A stretch of DNA of 64,000 nt from NCBI GenBank assembly GCA_021780225.1, contig JAJXZF010000039.1:1-64000 (forward strand). The letters run 5' to 3'. The notes under the pieces were generated by a model. The model was not told the origin of the DNA and did not search any database. It worked only from the letters and a program-made list of their open reading frames with translations. Positions within the stretch are counted from its first letter, which is position 1. Each line of letters opens with the position of its first letter. Below are positions 48,501 to 57,349 of this stretch, piece after piece. This stretch comes from Deltaproteobacteria bacterium (GTDB lineage Bacteria; Desulfobacterota; Binatia; Binatales; Binataceae). Both the position numbers and the translations under genes were made by a program.

Positions 48501-48859
48501 CGAATTTCCAGATCCCGCTCTACGCGATGGCGGCGCGCAACGACTTCGCGGCCGAACTGGCCCCGGACGCGCAAATCGAGGGTGGCTACCTCGCCCTCGC
48601 CGGCCGCGGCCGTGAAAAAGAAGCCGTCACGCCGCTGGCCGCCGAACGCTTGGCGCTCGAGCCGGATCAGCGCAAGCGATTCGCGAAGCAAGCGGAACAA
48701 ACTCCCGACGCTCCTCCAATCGCCCGCATCCCGGTGGCCGACCGTATTGTTGACGTTGTGAGCGCGATGGCGTCGGGACGTTTCGACGTCGATCCGCTCG
48801 CTTGCGACGAATGGTGCCCCTACCGCCGCGTCTGCCGCTACCGCAAACAGGAGGGCTGA
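45587..48859 (+). CDS. addB: AddB-like PD-(D/E)XK nuclease subunit
   Basis: Internal MEARGLDFDIVFVMGLNDGVFPAYRGEDPLLPD, C-terminal RGTLAHDILRELIE ... LSGRIDRLDLYRNPKRLIERLRVVDYKTSRD, Cys set CGFRYF ... CDEWCPYRRVC. Confidence 0.88.
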   Translation: MLAGFGMTKTLVIAPTARKAADQLKRVTRTAGCVMGDSILTFPQLIAELARELDNSREPIDHVGERVAIRLALERTPLREVENPPGPGLIGSLLGAIRSLKTAALAPADLRQAAKGLTLATALPLDALAAVGEAYDAALKDAGLGDHYDREAAVLAMLHRCEDEGRQPRLLENVERLAIVEIYDLSLLQFMIAASLIRIAGAAEVTIQAQPNQVTSATRFAELTWNRFVGEESIADQTLPEFVNRTGRSGRLNFLIANLFAAEPPAPPPADDTVEMVEAPSRMREAEEAARAIRRMLETAGGEPIALDRIAIVARDLTPYADYLQTAFRRYGLPLRLAGERRLNSVPAARAMLDLLRVPVEDFSRDALGRVLGSALFHAPATPYFPLLAEAGYIDRTTAAPLARLALRRDSLRVAADDDAQDEKVRQRAARSADRCDRAIGAFSRLMDFLEPMAADATIADHVEMLRRALGELRFDPAANPHDPDSAHNAAAAGPLDAALDSLVLAASRLTPERVLSAAEFAGEVSAVFAETTFEPPGDDSLPAVLALPVMEARGLDFDIVFVMGLNDGVFPAYRGEDPLLPDAARTALNPRLADALRRRFKGRAANAPGPILRTRRQRNAEDPFLFFLALSMPSRRLILSYSAADESGRPLARSPFIDEVARLFGERSIKTIGAENFIPLASDCRAGDEIINCAAELSMFDGDCPPEIAAPDRAASIARRVKMERAREEYFRLETRETSKALESSAEKADSAGPYDGRVGADPRLREILLGAPGGTPRQWSAKQLDIASACGFRYFAARVLNLAEADETGIEQSRMERGTLAHDILRELIERKIDFSRLDSALAQTRAALAELRGGFAADARDAAFFALEWETVERIVEEFVRHENRRLADGAEQPSESHAEHEFSLKIEDRRPLPPDQKIDVMLSGRIDRLDLYRNPKRLIERLRVVDYKTSRDVSGYESALAPKNLALTNFQIPLYAMAARNDFAAELAPDAQIEGGYLALAGRGREKEAVTPLAAERLALEPDQRKRFAKQAEQTPDAPPIARIPVADRIVDVVSAMASGRFDVDPLACDEWCPYRRVCRYRKQEG

Positions 48860-48860
48860 G

Positions 48861-51800
48861 ATGGGCGTCAAATTCGTTCCCACGCCGGAACAGGCCGCGG
48901 CGATTGGATCGCCCGGGCATCCGACCATGCGCGCCGGCGCCGGCTCGGGCAAAACCGAGGTGCTGGCGCGGCGCTTCGTCGCGATGGTCGCGGGCGATAT
49001 CGCCGGACTGGCGCCGATTCCGGCCGAGCGGATGGCGGCGATCGTGTTCGGCGAACTGGCCGCGATCGAGCTGCGCGCGCGCATCGCGCAAGTGCTTGCG
49101 GATCGGATTGGCGAATCTTCCGGCGCCGAGCGCGAACGGCTGCGGCGCATCCGCCGCGAATTGCCGCTCGCCAGAATCTCGACGATCCACGCCTTCTGCG
49201 CGCGGCTCCTGCGCGAAAATCCGCTCGCCGCCGGACTCGATCCGGATTTCCAGATTCTCGACGAATTCGCGAGCGGCGCGTTTCTCGATCGTGAGGCGCG
49301 GCGCGCGCTGGTCGATCTGGTGCGCGCGGACGATCCGGGCGCGCGCCTGCTGGTGGCCGCGCGCGGACTGCACGGCGGCGAATATCGCGCAGGCGCCGTT
49401 GGAATCGCGGTCGTGATCGCCTCCAAACTGGCCCGCTTGAGCGAACCGCCAGGATGGTTGGTCGAAAAAGCCGAGGACTTCGCCGCCTCCGCATCGCAAC
49501 TGCGCAAGGCGCTGAAGGAATGCGCGGACGCGGCGATACGAACCGTCGAAGCCTTAATCGGCGCCGGCGCGGCCGGGACGGCGCGAGAAAAAATCGAGAC
49601 GCTGCGCGGTCAATGGTCCGCGGCCCGATCCACGATTCAAATGCTTGGCGCCATGCAAGGCGACGCCGAGGATTGGGCGGCGCTCATGGATTTCGTCCGG
49701 TACATGCCGGATGCGCGCGGTTCAATCAAAGAAATGGTGCGTGCGGTGCGGGAAATGCTGCCGCTGAAAGACGATTTGAACGGTCGGCTCGCCGAGGCGT
49801 GGGGCACGATACGCGCGATCGAACCGACCCGCATAACCGCCGCGACTTTCGCCGCGGTCGCGCGCCGTTTCGACCACGCCCGCCGCCGCGATCGCGTCGT
49901 CACTTTCGACGACCTCCTAACCGCGACCCGCCGCCTGCTTGCCGAGCGTCCGGAGATCGCCGCCCGTTACCGCTCGGCGCTCGACGCCGTCATGGTCGAT
50001 GAGTACCAGGACGTCGATCCGCCGCAGCATGACATAATCGATCTTCTGACCCGGCCGGAGGACGGCGAGCGCGCTCCCGCGCGCTTTATCGTCGGCGACG
50101 AAAAGCAGGCGATCTTCGGCTTTCGCGGCGCCGACGTAACCGTTTTCCATCGCGCGCTCGCCGCCTCCAAAGAGATCCTGCCGCTCAGCGGCAACCGCCG
50201 CTCCACGCCCAATATCCTCGGCTTCGTCAACGCCTTCGGACCCGATCTGATGCGCCCGCCGGACAAAGACCAACCCTGGCGGGTGAAATGGAGCGGCGAG
50301 CACGATCTCGGCGTGCTGCGCACGGATGGATTCAATCCGCCGGTCGAGTTGATCGTCAAAACGAAAAAACGCGAGGATGAAGCTGCGGCGATCGCGGCGC
50401 GAATCCATGAAATAATCGCCGCGCAAGAGCCGGTCTTCGACCAGAAACTCGGCGCGCCGCGGCCGTCGAATTATGGCGATATCGCGATTCTGCTGCGCGC
50501 TTTCGGCCACGTCGCGCGTTACGAACGCGCGCTCGCGCAAGCCGGAATTCCGAGTTACACGATCCAGGGGCGCGGTTTCTTCGGATGCGCCGAAATTGCC
50601 GACCTGACCGAATTGCTGGCCGCGATCGACGATCCGCAGGATTCGCTGGCGCTCGCCGCCGTGCTGCGTTCGCCGCTGTTCGGCCTTTCCGACCGCTGCC
50701 TGTTCGAGCTTATCAATCGCACCGATAACGCAACGACCTCGCTGGCCGCGGTTTTTTCCGCGCCGGGACCGCCCACGCTGAACGGACCCGCGGAAAACGC
50801 CGGCGCCGCGGCCGCGGCATGGAAAACGCTCAAGGAATTACGCGAGCTGCGCGGCCGCGCCTCGCTCGTGGCGCTACTGGAGCGGGCGCTTGCGCTCACC
50901 GATTTCGAAGCCGTGCTGCTCGGTCTCGAACGCGGCCGGCAACGCGTCGCCAATGTGCGCAAGCTGATCGAAATGGCGCGCCGCTTCGAGGCGGAGCAAC
51001 TTTTCTCGCTGCGCGATTTTGTCGGCGCGATCAAGCGGCTGGCTGATGACGATCCGCGCGAGCCGGCGGCGGCGATTCTCGCCGAAAACGACAACGTCGT
51101 CCGCCTGATGACGGTGCATCAGGCGAAGGGACTGGAATTTCCTATCGTGTTTGTCGCCGACCTCGCGCGTCCGCCGAAAGCGGGCAAATATTCGATCGAG
51201 CTTTCACCCAAACACGGGCTGATCGCGCCCGCGACGCTGGGCGCGGGCTTCCACGAAATTCCTCATGCGATGCTGAGCGAACTCAAAACGGAACAGAGCG
51301 ATCGCGACGCCGCCGAGCGCGCCCGGCTCTTTTATGTCGCGCTCACCCGCGCACGCGACCGGCTGATACTGAGCGAGGGCGCGGTTCGCTACAAAGCCCC
51401 GTCCGAAAACACGTGGGCGCGCCAGCTCCGCGATTTCCTCGGCAACAACGGGATCGACGTGGCGGGCTTCGCCGATTCGGATCAAGCCAAACAGGCCGCA
51501 TCGCTCGGCGCGGTCGAGCTCGTTCTGCGACGGCCCGCGAACGAACCGGCGCGGCCGCCCGCCGCCGCCGGGGACAACACGGCGAAGCGGGCGGAACTCG
51601 CGGAAATCGCCCGCGCACGGCGTGATTTCGCGGCCCCGGCCGGCGGCGAACTGATCGTCGATCCCAGCTCGCTCGAAGACTTCGCCCGCTGTCCGCGGCA
51701 ATATTTTCTGCGCCGCAAACTCGGACTGCCCGAGACGCCACTCGCCGTTCGCGGCGCCAAAGCGGACGCGCCGGATGCGACCGCGGACGCCACCGCGCTT

Positions 51801-52412
51801 GGAATCGTGGTTCACAAGATTCTCGAAACGCTCGATTTCGGAGCCGATCCGGACGCAATCGAGCGCAAGGCCGTCGAGGTTGCGTCCGCGTACGAAACGC
51901 CGGCGGAGGCGCGGCGCGCGATCGTGCGCGATTTGCGGCGGTATCTCGCGACCGCGGCGGGTAGGCCGCCGGCGCATTCGCGATGCGCGCGGGAATTGCC
52001 TTTCTTCATGTGCGCGGCCGAGGGCGATCCCGCGATTTTCATCCGCGGCCGGATCGACCTGCTGATCATCGACGGCCGCCGCGCGATCGTGCGCGACTAC
52101 AAATATTCCCGCCCTTCCAAGGACCGCGACGCCGCGGAATATGCGCTCGCCGGTCAATGTTATGCGCTTGCGGCCGGCGCGGCGCATCCGGAGTGCGAGA
52201 TAAAGGCCGAAGTCGTCTATCTGCGCGGCGGCGTCAGCCGCGTGGAGCTGAACCTGCCGGCGCTCGGCCAGATTCGTGAGCGCGTGACGGCGCTCGGCCG
52301 GGCGCTCGCGGCGGCGTCGCGAATCGGCGAATGGCCGCAAACGCCCAAAGACCGGCGTGAATGCCAGCGTCTGCGCTGCGGTTATGTGTCCCGATGTTGG
52401 GGCGGGGATTGA
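48861..52412 (+). CDS. addA: AddA-like UvrD-family helicase/PD-(D/E)XK nuclease
   Basis: PTPEQAAAIGSPGHPTMRAGAGSGKTEVLARRF, DAVMVDEYQDVDPPQHDII, VRLMTVHQAKGLEFPIVFVADL, ARLFYVALTRARDRLILS; nuclease GIVVHKILETLDF and RGRIDLLIIDGRRAIVRDYKYS. Confidence 0.93.
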   Translation: MGVKFVPTPEQAAAIGSPGHPTMRAGAGSGKTEVLARRFVAMVAGDIAGLAPIPAERMAAIVFGELAAIELRARIAQVLADRIGESSGAERERLRRIRRELPLARISTIHAFCARLLRENPLAAGLDPDFQILDEFASGAFLDREARRALVDLVRADDPGARLLVAARGLHGGEYRAGAVGIAVVIASKLARLSEPPGWLVEKAEDFAASASQLRKALKECADAAIRTVEALIGAGAAGTAREKIETLRGQWSAARSTIQMLGAMQGDAEDWAALMDFVRYMPDARGSIKEMVRAVREMLPLKDDLNGRLAEAWGTIRAIEPTRITAATFAAVARRFDHARRRDRVVTFDDLLTATRRLLAERPEIAARYRSALDAVMVDEYQDVDPPQHDIIDLLTRPEDGERAPARFIVGDEKQAIFGFRGADVTVFHRALAASKEILPLSGNRRSTPNILGFVNAFGPDLMRPPDKDQPWRVKWSGEHDLGVLRTDGFNPPVELIVKTKKREDEAAAIAARIHEIIAAQEPVFDQKLGAPRPSNYGDIAILLRAFGHVARYERALAQAGIPSYTIQGRGFFGCAEIADLTELLAAIDDPQDSLALAAVLRSPLFGLSDRCLFELINRTDNATTSLAAVFSAPGPPTLNGPAENAGAAAAAWKTLKELRELRGRASLVALLERALALTDFEAVLLGLERGRQRVANVRKLIEMARRFEAEQLFSLRDFVGAIKRLADDDPREPAAAILAENDNVVRLMTVHQAKGLEFPIVFVADLARPPKAGKYSIELSPKHGLIAPATLGAGFHEIPHAMLSELKTEQSDRDAAERARLFYVALTRARDRLILSEGAVRYKAPSENTWARQLRDFLGNNGIDVAGFADSDQAKQAASLGAVELVLRRPANEPARPPAAAGDNTAKRAELAEIARARRDFAAPAGGELIVDPSSLEDFARCPRQYFLRRKLGLPETPLAVRGAKADAPDATADATALGIVVHKILETLDFGADPDAIERKAVEVASAYETPAEARRAIVRDLRRYLATAAGRPPAHSRCARELPFFMCAAEGDPAIFIRGRIDLLIIDGRRAIVRDYKYSRPSKDRDAAEYALAGQCYALAAGAAHPECEIKAEVVYLRGGVSRVELNLPALGQIRERVTALGRALAAASRIGEWPQTPKDRRECQRLRCGYVSRCWGGD

Positions 52413-52501
52413 CTCGCCGGACGAACGGAGAAAATCTTGAAGTGTAAGTGGCCGCTTACCACGCATTTATGAGCGGAAAATTTCTCCGAGGTGAAAGTTT
52501 G

Positions 52502-52939
52502 ATGAAACAACCCAGCCTCGCGATTGCGGCCTCCCTGCTGACGATCGTCGCGCTCGCCCCTCGATGCGCCGCCGCGCGCGCCACCAACGCCCGCGGGTTT
52601 CCCGCCGACGCGCGGACGGCCGGAGCCGTCGCTCCCGAAACGGGCGTGGCGATACTCGCCCAGAACGACCAGATGTACATGCAGCAGGAAAACTCCGGCG
52701 ACAACGCCGACACCGGCGATCAAAGCCCGCCCGATGACCAAAGCGTCGATACCGACACTGGCGACGCTGCCGAACCGCAGGCCGCCGCTCCCCAGGATAA
52801 CAATGCCGGCGCGGCGGACCCTGACGCCGCCGCTCCCGACGCGGCGCAGCCCGGCTACGACGGAGCCGGCGCGGACGGGGATTCCGGAAGCGACGCGAGC
52901 GGCGCCGGCCAGGAGCAACCGCCGGAAGCGCAACCTTAG
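52502..52939 (+). CDS. Hypothetical secreted Asp/Ala/Gly/Gln-rich low-complexity protein
   Basis: Signal peptide (MKQPSLAIAASLLTIVALAPRCAAARA) then low-complexity acidic tail; ORF start at 52448 is less likely. Confidence 0.55.
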   Translation: MKQPSLAIAASLLTIVALAPRCAAARATNARGFPADARTAGAVAPETGVAILAQNDQMYMQQENSGDNADTGDQSPPDDQSVDTDTGDAAEPQAAAPQDNNAGAADPDAAAPDAAQPGYDGAGADGDSGSDASGAGQEQPPEAQP

Positions 52940-52994
52940 ACCCCGGCGCGATATCGCCAGCGCATTTCAGACCTGGCGAAACCTCCCCAAGCAA

Positions 52995-53025
52995 AAGCGG
53001 CGGCCGGAAATCCCGGCCGCCGCTT
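52995..53025 (-). terminator. Strong hairpin (13-bp perfect arms) downstream of groEL
   Basis: AAGCGGCGGCCGG-aaatc-CCGGCCGCCGCTT, followed on the - strand by TTTTGC; lies between convergent genes. Confidence 0.75.
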
Positions 53026-53054
53026 CGCTTTCTCGGCGCGTTTTCAGACGCCGA

Positions 53055-54692
<1,638 letters not shown>

Positions 54693-54719
54693 CTAATTTG
54701 GTTGGCGTTCGCTCCCGCT

Positions 54720-55010
54720 TCAGCCTTCGAGCACGCCCAGGATGTCGTCTTCGCGCAGGATCAGATGCTCCTCGCCTTCGAGCTTGACCTCGCTGCCGGA
54801 GTACTTGCCGAAGAGAATCCGATCGCCCGCCTTGACGTCCGGCGTGATCAGCTTGCCCTCCTCGGTCATCTTGCCCTTGCCGACCGCGACCACCTTGCCC
54901 TCTTGGGGCTTTTCCTTGGCGGTGTCGGGAATGATGATCCCGCCCTTGGTCTTCTCTTCCTCTTTGATCCGCTTGACCAGAATCCGATCGCCCAACGGTC
55001 TGATTTTCAT
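54720..55010 (-). CDS. groES: Co-chaperonin GroES
   Basis: [47 protein letters not shown] ... [13 protein letters not shown]. Confidence 0.98.
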   Translation of the reverse strand: MKIRPLGDRILVKRIKEEEKTKGGIIIPDTAKEKPQEGKVVAVGKGKMTEEGKLITPDVKAGDRILFGKYSGSEVKLEGEEHLILREDDILGVLEG

Positions 55011-55104
55011 GGGGACCGACAGCCTCCTTCTGACTCGTTTGAATTATTTCCCCCTGGATTGGGGGCATCCGCTCGCAACCTAATCACGCGAGCGGATTTG
55101 TCAA

Positions 55105-55131
55105 TTGGCACTCGCAATCAAAGAGTGCCAA
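55105..55131 (-). promoter_or_regulatory. CIRCE element (HrcA operator) upstream of groES-groEL
   Basis: TTGGCACTC-GCAATCAAA-GAGTGCCAA, perfect 9-bp inverted repeat with N9, close to consensus TTAGCACTC-N9-GAGTGCTAA. Confidence 0.93.
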
Positions 55132-55137
55132 CCGTTA

Positions 55138-55165
55138 AGAATACCGTCTCAACCGAATTTTACAA
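55138..55165 (-). promoter_or_regulatory. Candidate sigma70-type promoter for groES-groEL (TTGTAA-N16-TATTCT on - strand)
   Basis: -10-like TATTCT lies just upstream of CIRCE, placing the likely +1 at the CIRCE edge. Confidence 0.5.
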
Positions 55166-55223
55166 GAAAACAGCGGGCGAAATAAAAACGAATTCCACCG
55201 AAAAAAAGATGGTTCCGCGACGT

Positions 55224-55553
55224 TCACTCCGCCGGCGCGATCGAAGCGGAAATCTTTTCCGAAATTAGTTCGGCCAGCCGTTGATAAAGATCATGGCCGT
55301 CCTTGTCGTCGCGCCATCGGCCGGATGCGGCGTCGCAATCGTAATGCCGTCCCGATGCGCCGGCCGCAAGCCAGACCTGCGACGTCGCCGCCTGGCGGCT
55401 CAAGATGAATTTTCCGCCGTCCGCGAACTCGATCGTGACCACGCCGTCGCCGGTCGCGTAATCGACCGCATCGGGATCGAGCGTTTCGAGCCATTTCGCG
55501 ACGCGGTCGAGGCACGCATCGGCCCGCGCTAAGAATTCGTTCGCATCCATCAA
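55224..55553 (-). CDS. cyaY: Frataxin-like iron donor protein
   Basis: EFLARADACLDRVAKWLETLDPDAVDYATGDGVVTIEFADGGKFILSRQAATSQVWLAAGASGRHYD ... W.D ... L.ELIS pattern typical of CyaY. Confidence 0.88.
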   Translation of the reverse strand: MMDANEFLARADACLDRVAKWLETLDPDAVDYATGDGVVTIEFADGGKFILSRQAATSQVWLAAGASGRHYDCDAASGRWRDDKDGHDLYQRLAELISEKISASIAPAE

Positions 55554-55584
55554 AACACCTCGATCGCGCGATCTTAGCTCAAAA

Positions 55585-55616
55585 CCAAAAAAGGAGGCGA
55601 ACCAAGAAGGTTCGCC
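55585..55616 (-). terminator. Rho-independent terminator for the 55658..56251 gene
   Basis: GGCGAACC-aagaa-GGTTCGCC hairpin; on the - strand followed by CTCCTTTTTTGG. Confidence 0.78.
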
Positions 55617-55657
55617 CCCTCGCGTGTGGCCGATTCGGAAGTTCTGCTAGTCGAAGC

Positions 55658-56251
55658 TCACTTCGCTTTCTGAATCACGCCGCTAAAGACCATACTGCGC
55701 GTCGTAGTCTGGTAAAAATTAGGCATATCGTTCGAGAACGACCCCGTTCCCGCGGCATGACCGTATGGACCCGAACCGCCGAGTATGACGTAGTTCCCGA
55801 TAACCTGAAGGTGGTCGAAGGAAAGGCTGGGATCGTAACAGTCCATCCCTTGGATACCAAAGTTAATTGAAAAATTCTTTGCAGCGGCGGTCGCGATACC
55901 GTGGGCTTGGTAGCAGTTGCCGATAAGATAATTGCCCTCGAATACAATTTCGCCTGAGAGTTTCGTACCCGCCAATCCTCCTTGGACCTTTAGCCCCGAG
56001 AACGCCTCGCAACTGCAATTTCCCCCATAACACGTAACGTCCGGACAGCCGGAGGAACCAAATACCACGGGACCGGCCATAAATATATTGAGTTTCGTAA
56101 ATGGTGGTGGCGGCGGCGTGACGTTCGGCGAAGCCGCCGGCGGCGGGCCTGATGGCGGTTCGCCGCCGGTTGCGCTCTGTTGCGCGCGCGAAAATGTCGC
56201 CGTCAACGCCGTTAGCGCTAACGCAAGGCTAAGAACCAGAATCCTTTTCAT
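55658..56251 (-). CDS. Hypothetical secreted Cys-containing protein
   Basis: Signal peptide (MKRILVLSLALALTALTATFSRAQ), Pro-rich linker, CPDVTCYGGNCSCEAFSG; own terminator. No family recognised. Confidence 0.65.
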   Translation of the reverse strand: MKRILVLSLALALTALTATFSRAQQSATGGEPPSGPPPAASPNVTPPPPPFTKLNIFMAGPVVFGSSGCPDVTCYGGNCSCEAFSGLKVQGGLAGTKLSGEIVFEGNYLIGNCYQAHGIATAAAKNFSINFGIQGMDCYDPSLSFDHLQVIGNYVILGGSGPYGHAAGTGSFSNDMPNFYQTTTRSMVFSGVIQKAK

Positions 56252-56597
56252 GACAGTTCCTCCCTTTTTCAATCAGGCTGCAATTTTCTCTAAATATATC
56301 TATGAAATGCTGACACAACCTGATTGTTTCTATGAGAGGAATTAACGCAACTATTCTCGTAGGTCAACGAAAAACGTCCAAGAGAAATTAATATGCCTTC
56401 CTGGCTCGATTTAATGTCAAAGAAATTAAAGTGTCCGACAGGAAAGCTAAATTTCCGGTCCTGGCAGGCGCTCGCCAAATCGAGCAAAGATTAAAGATAA
56501 GTACGCGCAGTCGGGCCGGCGCCCGTTCGGTTGGTCAATTTGTCGATTTAGTGAAACGAATTTTCGGTCGAAAAAGTCGTCAAACGGCTCTAATGGT

Positions 56598-56876
56598 TCA
56601 GCGGGGCGGGCCTTTCTTGCGCAATTCTTCCTCGCGATAGCGCCGGTAGAGGATATTCCACTCCGGGCTGCCCTCGACGATATTGCGCTTGATCGATTCG
56701 ATTTTGCGCCGCGCCGCGAGATCCGCCGCGTCCCCCTGCTCGCTCCATCCGTCGATTATTTCGCGCGCGTGCCGCAGCGCCACGGAGAAGTTCGGAATTT
56801 CCGCGAGACCTTCGTCGCGCAATTTGGCCAGCGATTCCCGCGCCAGATAAAGCGTCCGCGCTTCGCTGAGTTTCAT
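56598..56876 (-). CDS. DUF507-like protein
   Basis: MKLSEARTLYLARESLAKLRDEGLAEIPNFSVALRHAREIIDGW ... KIESIKRNIVEGSPEWNILYRRYREEELRKKG. Confidence 0.75.
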   Translation of the reverse strand: MKLSEARTLYLARESLAKLRDEGLAEIPNFSVALRHAREIIDGWSEQGDAADLAARRKIESIKRNIVEGSPEWNILYRRYREEELRKKGPPR

Positions 56877-56913
56877 CGGGGAGCGCTCCTCGAACCGCGC
56901 CGGATTTTTTCAC

Positions 56914-57186
56914 TCACAGCGTGAAGCCCTTTTTCTCGGCGAGGCGCTGGCGGATCATCGAGCGCAGCCGCGACGCGTCCAGGCGCGAGTCCTTGCGCGC
57001 CTGCTCGGCCGCCATCCGATCGGCCTCGTCGTCGATCTTCGCTTCGGTCTCGAAATTCGCCGACATCAGCTCGACCACGCACGCGACCAGCTCTTTTTCG
57101 GCGGCCTTGGGTTTGATCGAGCCACGCTGGATAAGCCCGCGCACCAGATGGGCCGCCAGCGCGTCGATTTGCGCATCGCTAATCAT
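56914..57186 (-). CDS. DUF507-like protein (second, tandem copy)
   Basis: MISDAQIDALAAHLVRGLIQRGSIKPKAAEKELVACVVELMSANFETEAKIDDEADRMA ... LRSMIRQRLAEKKGFTL. Confidence 0.75.
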   Translation of the reverse strand: MISDAQIDALAAHLVRGLIQRGSIKPKAAEKELVACVVELMSANFETEAKIDDEADRMAAEQARKDSRLDASRLRSMIRQRLAEKKGFTL

Positions 57187-57281
57187 CTTCGTCGATTCGA
57201 GTATAGCGCATCGCGCCCGCGCGAGGGTAAGCGGAACGCGGCGAGCGCGTTTTCAGCCTCATTTTCAATTCGATCGAAATG

Positions 57282-57322
57282 AAAAAACGGGGCGGGCCGT
57301 CGCGATAACGGTCCGCCCCGTT
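57282..57322 (-). terminator. Rho-independent terminator downstream of the radical SAM gene
   Basis: 15-bp stem AACGGGGCGGGCCGT / ACGGTCCGCCCCGTT (one G-T wobble position) followed on the - strand by a T6 run (GTTTTTTCATT). Confidence 0.85.
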
Positions 57323-57349
57323 CCAAATCCGAAGCCCTGCGCGCCTTGA

